From assembly GCA_910589045.1 (NCBI GenBank), contig CAJUSH010000003.1, positions 39,749-103,748 of the forward strand: a stretch of DNA of 64,000 nucleotides. The letters are read 5' to 3'. How positions within the stretch are numbered: the first letter of the stretch is position 1; each line of letters starts with the position of its first letter. This document shows positions 57,613 through 64,000 of the stretch, piece by piece. The notes under the pieces were generated by a model. The model had not been told where the DNA came from. It did not search any database and worked only from the letters and a program-made list of their open reading frames with translations. The stretch is from an uncultured Eubacterium sp. Its GTDB lineage: Bacteria > Bacillota_A > Clostridia > Lachnospirales > Lachnospiraceae. The position numbers were made by a program, and so were the translations under genes.

Positions 57613-57832
57613 AAAAATACCTCCATCTACTTTGTCTGTATGTGTTTTCCGAAGGCCTCATGCGCAGACAAAGTCTCTACAGCCTGTGAATATCTTACTA
57701 TACATTTTTTGAATTTACAATACTTTTTGTACGTCGAAAGATTCTGCTGGTAATGAGCGGTTACTGGTCACGGAGTAAGCAGTAACACGAGCGAAAGCGC
57801 AGGCCATGACATCAGATGAAAGGTAAATATTT
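57613..57832. other. Intergenic stretch with a small hairpin
   Basis: The 220 bp between two minus-strand genes contain an inverted repeat GTTACTG (57760-57766) and CAGTAAC (57780-57786). I see no reading frame, strong promoter or T-tailed terminator. Confidence 0.4.
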
Positions 57833-60184
57833 TTACTGTGCGTTAATGGTATCTACAATAGAGAGGTTTCGTATCCGCTTTATCGGACCATACACCGAAA
57901 GAGACGTTGCAAAGCATACAACCGCGACGATTAAAAGCATCCGGCTCCAGGGCATCTCCCAAGCCTGACCCCAATGTGAGGTAATAAGAATTTCAAACAT
58001 CAGGCGGTTTAGACAAATCCCGAACACGCATCCAGCCATGCATCCCGTCAGCGCATAGGAGCAGGACTCCGCAACAACCATTTTTACAAGCTGGCGCTGG
58101 CTTAAGCCGATCGCCCGGAACGCGCCGTATTGTTTGATGCGTGCCGAAACGCTCATATTGACACTGTTTACAATATGAAATACCGTAATCATTGCGATCA
58201 GAATAAGGAAGCCGTAAACACACATCGAAAAAGAATACCCGGCACCCCGAACGCTCTGGTTTGAGCTTCTCTTATCCGAGAACTTGTATTTTTCACCGGA
58301 CTTATTGTATATTTCTTCCACGTCTATATCCTGCGCGCGGCTTGATAACTGCAAATCAATCACCGTATAGCCCTTACTCCCGGTCAACTCACGAAACGTC
58401 TTTTCCGAGCAGACGATGATCCCGTCCGCCTTCCCCTGATCAAAGGGTACATCGGAGAGCATTCCCACAACGGAAAGCTTTTTACCCCCGCTTCCTGCGA
58501 TTTTTACCGTGTCGCCGACCTTTATGCTTCCTGTCTCAAAATATACGCATGCCCCAGTCAGCTCCTCATCCTGGACTTTATCCAGGGATCCGTCTACCAA
58601 ATCATTTTCTGCCCAGTTAAATTGATATGTTTCGTAAGATATAAAATCTATATTTTTCTTTTTCCCGTTTATCTTGACCGGGACATCATATGCGAACATC
58701 CGACCGTATGCCCGCTTTACCATCGGATGATTTTTCAGCTCCTCCATAAGCGCTTCATCAACCAGACAGGCTTCATCCCTGCTCACGATGGAAATATCCG
58801 GAGCAGAGGGACGCAGCGGTGTCAGGGCATGATGCATAAAATCAACCGCCACAGAAAACGAGAGAAACAAAACGATACTGATCCCGAATGAGCCTACCAT
58901 AAGAATAAAATTCTTTTTTCCCGCTGTCGCGTGATGCACGCCCAGCGCCGTATCAATTTTGAACAATTTTGTCCGCGCAGCCCTTTTCACACGCATGATG
59001 CTGCCTGCATTTCCCGAAACCGCAGCGAGCGGAGATACATAAGAAGCCCTCTTTGCAGGTGATAAAGCGGCAAAATAGACCGTAAGTATACCGACTAAAA
59101 CACCTGATACGACACTTGGGATGCTTATCTCAAACAAAGGCAGCTCCCCGAAATAAACAGGACTTAAAACCCGAAGCACGCCGCACAGCACCCAAATTAA
59201 AACCACACCGAGAAGCACGCCGGACGGAATCGCTTTTATGCACCAGGATTCAGCTTCTTTTCGAACGAGCTTTTTTATCTGCTTTTTCGTCGCTCCGATG
59301 CAGCGCACCATTCCGAAAAATTCCGTTCGCTGGGCGACGTCACTATTTATGCTTCCCGTAATCATGAAAATTCCTGCAATCAATACGAGCACGAACAGAA
59401 TGGCCCCCACACCGTAAATCCGAAGCATAAACTCATTTCTGCTTTCCCCGGTAAGTCCCAGCAGCTTACTGTTTTCAATCACCTGATCGTCGGAAAATCC
59501 AAGCTGCTCCTTCAAATCCCTGATCGTATGCTGTATTCCCATATGCTCCGAAAATTTTACATAGAGCGCACTGTCATAATCCTCCAGCTCATTGCTCTCT
59601 TTCCCGCTAAAAAATTTTCGGAATGCGTCTGTCGTCAAAAATACGCCGTAGGAATCCTCGCTTGATGTTTTGATCGCGTTTTCGGTAAACCCGGAAATCG
59701 TATAGGTCACTGTTTTGCCCGGTGTATCAAGTACAAGCGTATCACCGATCTGAAGCTTGAGCCTGTTCATGGCATTCTCCGTAACCACCGCTTCGCTCTC
59801 GGACTGCGGAAAATTCCCCTCCGTCATACAATGGGCGATGTCCGTGACGTAGCTCTCGTCACAGCCAACAAGAATGGCGTCTTTTCCGGATAAAAAATAG
59901 CCGTCATCTCCTCTGAAATTCAAAACACCATAGCGTGCCGTCGCGCTTACCTCCGGGCGTGCCGAAACGAGCATCGCTTCCTCATCGGTAATTTTCTGAA
60001 TACCGATATGCCACTCCCCGCCCTCCTTTTTTGCGTACAAAATCTGACTCCGGATAAACATATCCGCCATTCCGAATATCACCGTCACCAGAAACACGGC
60101 TAATACAATACAAAAAACAGACATACGGTTTTTCCTTCTGTGGATTTTAGCCGTAATTGGAACCAGGTCAAGATAGCTTTTCAT
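57833..60184 (-). CDS. ABC transporter permease, dual FtsX type
   Basis: About 783 residues from the ATG at 60184, 7 nt after GGGAGGG. The N-terminal membrane helix (about 25-48) is followed by a large extracellular domain, three helices (about 255-375), a second extracellular domain (about 430-630) after a further membrane segment, and three C-terminal helices. The two FtsX domains (RTEFFGMVRCIGATKKQI and RIKQYGAFRAIGLSQRQLVK) are the MacB/LolC-like duplicated type. With the ATPase it probably acts on envelope substrates or antimicrobial peptides. Overlaps the ATPase gene by 17 bp. Confidence 0.9.
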   Translation of the reverse strand: MKSYLDLVPITAKIHRRKNRMSVFCIVLAVFLVTVIFGMADMFIRSQILYAKKEGGEWHIGIQKITDEEAMLVSARPEVSATARYGVLNFRGDDGYFLSGKDAILVGCDESYVTDIAHCMTEGNFPQSESEAVVTENAMNRLKLQIGDTLVLDTPGKTVTYTISGFTENAIKTSSEDSYGVFLTTDAFRKFFSGKESNELEDYDSALYVKFSEHMGIQHTIRDLKEQLGFSDDQVIENSKLLGLTGESRNEFMLRIYGVGAILFVLVLIAGIFMITGSINSDVAQRTEFFGMVRCIGATKKQIKKLVRKEAESWCIKAIPSGVLLGVVLIWVLCGVLRVLSPVYFGELPLFEISIPSVVSGVLVGILTVYFAALSPAKRASYVSPLAAVSGNAGSIMRVKRAARTKLFKIDTALGVHHATAGKKNFILMVGSFGISIVLFLSFSVAVDFMHHALTPLRPSAPDISIVSRDEACLVDEALMEELKNHPMVKRAYGRMFAYDVPVKINGKKKNIDFISYETYQFNWAENDLVDGSLDKVQDEELTGACVYFETGSIKVGDTVKIAGSGGKKLSVVGMLSDVPFDQGKADGIIVCSEKTFRELTGSKGYTVIDLQLSSRAQDIDVEEIYNKSGEKYKFSDKRSSNQSVRGAGYSFSMCVYGFLILIAMITVFHIVNSVNMSVSARIKQYGAFRAIGLSQRQLVKMVVAESCSYALTGCMAGCVFGICLNRLMFEILITSHWGQAWEMPWSRMLLIVAVVCFATSLSVYGPIKRIRNLSIVDTINAQ

Positions 60185-60863
60185 CTGCATTCCCTCCCAA
60201 ATCCGTTACCACGCCGTCCCTTACACGGAGCACCCGGTCAACCGAGCTACTGAGATTTCGGTTGTGCGTGATCATTAAAATCGTCTGCTGATATTCCCTT
60301 GAAGCCCGCACAAGAAGCTCCATCACATCCTGGCTGTTTTTGCTGTCAAGATTTCCGGTCGGCTCATCCGCCAGTATCAGCTTCGGCCTTGTGATAAGCG
60401 CCCGCCCGATGGCAACGCGCTGCTGCTGCCCGCCGCTTAATTCTCCCGGAAGATGGTGGCGCCGCCCGCTTAAGCCAAGCACCTCAAGCATCTCGTCAAT
60501 TTTCTTCGGGTCAGGCTTTTGATAATCCAAAAGCAGGGGAAACATGAGATTTTGTTCCACATCCAGCTCCGCCACAAGCTGGAAGGACTGGAACACAAAC
60601 CCGATATTTCTCCTTCTGTAGATTGTACGCTTCTCCTCATCCAGTGAAAATAGATTTTCCCCGTCAAGCCAGACCGTCCCCGAGGTCGGCAGATCCAGCG
60701 CACCGATGCAGTTGAGCAGCGTGCTCTTTCCCGAGCCGGATTCCCCGATCACTGCCACAAACTCACCTTTTTTCAGAGAAAAGGAAACATCTTTTAAAGC
60801 GTCTACCCTTGCCTCGTCCTTTCCATAGGTTTTACATAAATGCCGTACGTTTAGAATTTCCAT
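60168..60863 (-). CDS. ABC transporter ATP-binding protein
   Basis: A 231-residue LolD/MacB-type ATPase: Walker A GESGSGKST, Q-loop FVFQSFQLV, signature LSGGQQQR, Walker B LILADEPTGNLD and the switch His in ITHNR are complete. It drives the FtsX permease next to it. It lies 57 bp after the histidine kinase gene, the common order of regulator, sensor and ABC exporter. Confidence 0.95.
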   Translation of the reverse strand: MEILNVRHLCKTYGKDEARVDALKDVSFSLKKGEFVAVIGESGSGKSTLLNCIGALDLPTSGTVWLDGENLFSLDEEKRTIYRRRNIGFVFQSFQLVAELDVEQNLMFPLLLDYQKPDPKKIDEMLEVLGLSGRRHHLPGELSGGQQQRVAIGRALITRPKLILADEPTGNLDSKNSQDVMELLVRASREYQQTILMITHNRNLSSSVDRVLRVRDGVVTDLGGNADEKLS

Positions 60864-60920
60864 GAAACGTTACCTCCTTCTCCTACAGACTAACAAAGCA
60901 AGCTTACAATCCGATGAATT

Positions 60921-62156
60921 TCAGCTTACGATTTCGTAAGGTAAGGAAACCGTAAATACCGTTCCCTCCCCCACATGGCTTTCAACAGAGAGCACACCGC
61001 CCTGTCCTTCGACAATCGCCTTTGCCAGCGGAAGCCCAAGACCGATGCCCTGTGCATCCGCACAATGTCTGCTCCGATAAAAACGCTTGAAAATATGATG
61101 GATATCCTCATCAGAAATCCCGCAGCCATCATCTGCAACCCGAAGCCTTTGCATATCCGGCGAGCGTTCCCACGAAACACAGATGCGATCTCCTTTTTTT
61201 GTATGATCCAACGCATTTTTCACCAGATTGGCAATGGCCTGTGCCGTCCATTCCAGATCGCACACAAGCAGCTCCTCCCCGTCTCCTTCTACTACAAGCT
61301 CCTTTTCCTCCACCCCGGCGCGCACTGCAAGCTCATCCAGGGCATACCAGACGACCTCAAAGGCCTGGTAGTACCGTTTTTCAAAAACAATGCTCCCCGC
61401 ATCCAGACGCGTAATTTTAAGCAATGACTGAATCAGCCGCTCTATACGTGTCAGAGCGGCTCTAATCTTCACAGAAAATTCCTTTACTGCTTCCGTATTC
61501 TCAGGTTCCTCTTCTATGATCTCCTGATACATAAACAAAGCCGCAAGCGGTGTCTTCAGCTGATGGGAAATATCCGAGATCGTATGCTTCAAAAACTGCC
61601 TTGCCTGTTGATCCGTCTCGTTTTTTGCCCGCTGCATCGTAAGGAGCTGCTCGACCGCGGAAAACATTTCATAAACCGCGCCCTCCTCAAGCTGCGGCAG
61701 ATGGCAGGAATCGTCGTCCTCCATAAAATTTCGGATGGTCGCCGCCGCGTCCTCAAAGAGCCGTTCCTGCTTCTGAAACAAAACAAACGCTCCCCGGAAA
61801 AGAAGAACAGAAAAAAAGACCAAAAATGCAAAAAGCTCCCACCAGATGTTTTTGGAGAAAGAAGCTAAAAACGGAAGGAACCGCACCTTAGTCTGCTCCG
61901 TCACACCGATTTTTTCCAAAAAATCCGCTCCCGAAGCGCTGTATTCCCTGCTTGTAAGAGCAGATGCCACGATCTCCTCCGGCACGCCCTGCGCGATGAG
62001 CGAGCCGGCAACCGCACTGTCATGAGAATAAATCATATGTTTTGCCGCGCGAACCTGCCTGCCGCATTCCAAAATTCCTGCCAAAAGCATCCCTGCGACC
62101 AGCACCGATAAAAACAGAAAAAATCGGCGTGTCAGCTTATCCCGATACAGACTCAT
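60921..62156 (-). CDS. Sensor histidine kinase
   Basis: About 411 residues from the ATG at 62156 (ATGA overlap with the regulator; AAGGAGG upstream). Two membrane helices (about 13-32 and 113-133) enclose an extracellular loop of about 80 residues. The H box is ISDISHQLKTPLAALFMYQE, with N box NLVKNALDHT, G1 DDGCGISDE and G2 GIGLGLPLAKAI. It is larger outside the membrane than BceS-type sensors, so it can sense a ligand by itself. Likely phosphorylates the adjacent regulator. Confidence 0.94.
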   Translation of the reverse strand: MSLYRDKLTRRFFLFLSVLVAGMLLAGILECGRQVRAAKHMIYSHDSAVAGSLIAQGVPEEIVASALTSREYSASGADFLEKIGVTEQTKVRFLPFLASFSKNIWWELFAFLVFFSVLLFRGAFVLFQKQERLFEDAAATIRNFMEDDDSCHLPQLEEGAVYEMFSAVEQLLTMQRAKNETDQQARQFLKHTISDISHQLKTPLAALFMYQEIIEEEPENTEAVKEFSVKIRAALTRIERLIQSLLKITRLDAGSIVFEKRYYQAFEVVWYALDELAVRAGVEEKELVVEGDGEELLVCDLEWTAQAIANLVKNALDHTKKGDRICVSWERSPDMQRLRVADDGCGISDEDIHHIFKRFYRSRHCADAQGIGLGLPLAKAIVEGQGGVLSVESHVGEGTVFTVSLPYEIVS

Positions 62157-62848
62157 GCTTCCTCCTTCCACTGATAACCAAAGCCACGGACGGTGAGCAG
62201 ATACCGGGGACGGGACGGATGCTCCTCGATTTTTTCCCGCAGGCGCCTCACGTAAACCGAAAGCGTGTTATCATCCACAAAATCTCCCGTATTGTCCCAC
62301 AACTCATTCAAAATGTATTCCCTTGTCAAAATCCGTCCCTGATTCCGCAGGAACAAAACGAGCAGTCGGTATTCACCGCCTGTAAGCTCCAAAGGATTTC
62401 CTTTTAAAAACACGCGGCTTTCCGAAAGGTCAATCATCAAATTGCCGCCTGATATTTTCGTCGTCTCCTTTTTGTCCGCTTCTCCTGTCCGGCGCAAAAG
62501 TGCCCGGATACGAGAGCATAACTCCCCCAACCGAAACGGCTTTGTGATGTAATCGTCACCTCCGCCGTCCAATCCCCGGATTACGTTCACCTCTTCATCC
62601 GATGCGGTTAAAAATATAATCGGTATTTGATTTCCGTTTTTTCTCACGTTTTCACAAACATCAAATCCGGTTCCGTCTGGCAGTGTAACGTCGAGAAGCA
62701 ACAGCCTGTAATCCCTTTTTCCCCTTAACAGCGCCATTGCCTCTTCGACTGTACGAGCAGTCTCGACCTCAAACCCGTTTTTCTTCAACGAGTATGTCAA
62801 CCCGTCCGTCAGACCCTCGTCATCCTCTAATAATAACAGCTTATCCAT
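62153..62848 (-). CDS. OmpR-family response regulator
   Basis: About 231 residues from the ATG at 62848, which follows AAGGAG; a TTG 18 nt upstream is rejected because it lies at the site itself. The receiver domain has LLLEDDEGL and the phospho-acceptor Asp in LLLLDVTLPDG, then FLTASDEE and YITKPF. The C-terminal winged helix (SGGNLMIDLSESRVFLKG, YILNELWDNTGDFVDDNTLSVYVRRLREK) binds DNA. It probably controls its own operon and the ABC genes. Confidence 0.95.
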   Translation of the reverse strand: MDKLLLLEDDEGLTDGLTYSLKKNGFEVETARTVEEAMALLRGKRDYRLLLLDVTLPDGTGFDVCENVRKNGNQIPIIFLTASDEEVNVIRGLDGGGDDYITKPFRLGELCSRIRALLRRTGEADKKETTKISGGNLMIDLSESRVFLKGNPLELTGGEYRLLVLFLRNQGRILTREYILNELWDNTGDFVDDNTLSVYVRRLREKIEEHPSRPRYLLTVRGFGYQWKEEA

Positions 62849-63116
62849 GATTTTCGGCTCCTTCAATCCCTCATATTCTTTTTCGCCTGTTCAAAATATA
62901 ATCTGAACGATACAAACATTATAAACCAAAAAATCAGAAAAGGAAGTCTATTGATAAAATGTTTATTATGGATAAAATTATAAGTATGCATTGAAAAAAG
63001 CCGATCAAAGGTATATCTTGCAATTCGAACACTGGTTTGATAAACTGTGAATCAAAGCTAAGAAAGAGCATAAGTTTTTTAGGAAATTTGAACCATAAAG
63101 AAAAGAGAGACAGATT
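62849..63116. other. Divergent intergenic region
   Basis: AT-rich 268 bp between the response regulator and the AAA ATPase. On the minus strand TATAAT occurs near 62919-62924 with a poor -35. Several TTGATA and TTGAAA boxes occur on the plus strand without well-spaced -10 partners. No gene is seen. Confidence 0.4.
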
Positions 63117-63830
63117 ATGAACAATCAATTTATCCGGGAAATCACAATCAACTGGGATCAAATCGATCCCTCCAGCTATCTGAGAAGCATTGAGTCGATC
63201 AGCAGTCTTGACCGGCTGGAATTTGAAAACCCTATCACGTTTTTTGTAGGTGAGAACGGAAGCGGAAAATCGACGCTTCTGGAAGCGATTGCTGTATCCT
63301 ATGGCTTCAATCCCGAAGGCGGGACAAAAAATTATAATTTTTCCACCTATGACTCCCATTCTGATCTTTACGGAGCCATTCGACTGTCAAAGGGATACCG
63401 AAAGGCATCCCACGGCTATTTTTTGAGGGCCGAAAGCTTTTACAATGTGGCTACAAAAGAAATGGAATATTCGGATGCCCTCCATCCTTCCAAGCTATAC
63501 CATGAAATATCACATGGTGAGAGCTTTCTTTCGATTGCCCAAAGCCAGCTAAGTGCAAACGGGCTCTATATTTTTGACGAACCGGAAGCGGCGCTTTCCC
63601 CTTCCAGACAATTGACGCTTCTCATGGAAATATACAACTGCGCGAAAAACGGCTCTCAATTTATCATTGCCACCCATTCTCCGATTCTGCTCGGAATCCC
63701 GGGCGCCGCTATTTTGACTTTTGATTCCGGTCTGATTCATCCGTGCAGCTATGAAGAAACGGACAGCTATCAGGTAACGGAGATGTTTATCAACCATCGG
63801 AACGCGCTGCTGGATCGGTTGATTGAGTAA
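63117..63830 (+). CDS. AAA family ATPase (ABC/SMC-like, AAA_21 type)
   Basis: A 237-residue ATPase with Walker A FFVGENGSGKST, the Q-like SYGFNPEGGT region, a signature-like ISHGESFLSI, Walker B LYIFDEPEAALSP and switch His in IIATHSPIL. It has no membrane segment or fused domain. Such short stand-alone ATPases occur in various Firmicutes; some are related to proteins found in defence or DNA-repair loci, but no partner gene is within the window. Function is unknown. Confidence 0.85.
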   Translation: MNNQFIREITINWDQIDPSSYLRSIESISSLDRLEFENPITFFVGENGSGKSTLLEAIAVSYGFNPEGGTKNYNFSTYDSHSDLYGAIRLSKGYRKASHGYFLRAESFYNVATKEMEYSDALHPSKLYHEISHGESFLSIAQSQLSANGLYIFDEPEAALSPSRQLTLLMEIYNCAKNGSQFIIATHSPILLGIPGAAILTFDSGLIHPCSYEETDSYQVTEMFINHRNALLDRLIE

Positions 63831-64000
63831 AATAAAAAGCTGATTATTACCATACCGGATAAATTTATAGACGAATCTTCACAAAAATTATGATCATGAT
63901 CAAACTGAAGGTTGACCTATCAAAAATAGTTCAAATATATCAGTTCGTAACTTATTTCAATTTAATTTCTACTTTGTAATATTTTAAAAAATATGGTACA
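63831..64000. other. AT-rich stretch at the window end
   Basis: 170 bp with no reading frame or clear signal. ATGATCATGATCA near 63890 is a short palindrome of no obvious meaning. Confidence 0.4.

Overview
The window reads as chromosome of a spore-forming, Gram-positive member of the Clostridia, most likely Lachnospiraceae. Support comes from the conserved Firmicutes block (Orn/Lys/Arg-decarboxylase-like, YaaR, HolB, RicT, TrmN6, RsmI), MecA, GdpP, SpmA/SpmB, CwlD, a YaaH-type glycosidase, a zinc-type S18, consensus sigma-A promoters and AGGAGG-type ribosome binding sites. This is inference from gene content; no species can be named. Most of the window is ordinary core genome. I see no transposase, integrase, prophage or CRISPR array, and only one tRNA.

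Layout. 1-3.5 kb (minus): a truncated aconitase-family hydratase, a coiled-coil protein and a divergent PurM-like protein. 3.7-6.8 kb (plus): a large Ig-like surface protein whose 5' end is replaced by a GC-rich block of hairpins, then a small secreted protein. 7-9 kb: a chemotaxis receptor. 9.2-16.7 kb (minus): a complete F-type ATP synthase operon whose c subunit carries the Na+ ligand set. 16.7-21.4 kb (minus): dCMP deaminase, low-molecular-weight phosphatase, Sua5, CwlD and a GH18/SH3 protein. 21.7-24.9 kb (minus): a compact four-gene operon with a Hanks kinase fused to a degenerate MinD-like domain, a free paralogue of that domain, a SAF/CpaB-like membrane protein and a 71-residue protein. 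25-31.5 kb: mecA, a DUF1858 protein, ferredoxin, a MerR-like regulator, then gdpP-rplI-dnaB.

31.7-35.7 kb: rpsF-ssb-rpsR (minus), a structured repeat element, DUF951, a Sir2 deacetylase, and spmA and spmB placed head to head. 35.7-40.3 kb: a 905-residue exported protein of unknown function and a DUF885 peptidase. 40.3-46.7 kb: the conserved RsmI-to-decarboxylase block (minus). 46.7-49 kb: an AbiE-like pair and an unknown gene. 49-51.4 kb: a D,D-carboxypeptidase and TrmB. 51.5-55.9 kb (minus): DUF89, flavin reductase-rubredoxin, a NifX-like protein, AIM24 and two proteins sharing a GPTS(I/L)FLAG motif. 56-57.6 kb: tRNA-Lys and an acidic repeat membrane protein. 57.8-62.8 kb (minus): a response regulator, histidine kinase, ABC ATPase and FtsX permease set. 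The window ends with a lone AAA ATPase.

The best candidate for something undescribed is the kinase/MinD-like/SAF operon (21.7-24.9 kb). It looks like the regulatory and CpaB-like parts of a pilus or secretion system, yet no pilin, secretion ATPase or platform protein is nearby. Other points worth checking are the hairpin block fused into the surface-protein gene, the Na+ signature of AtpE, a terminator that merges into the cwlD start, the AbiE-like pair with a lost nucleotidyltransferase motif, and the structured repeat at 32.9-33.1 kb.
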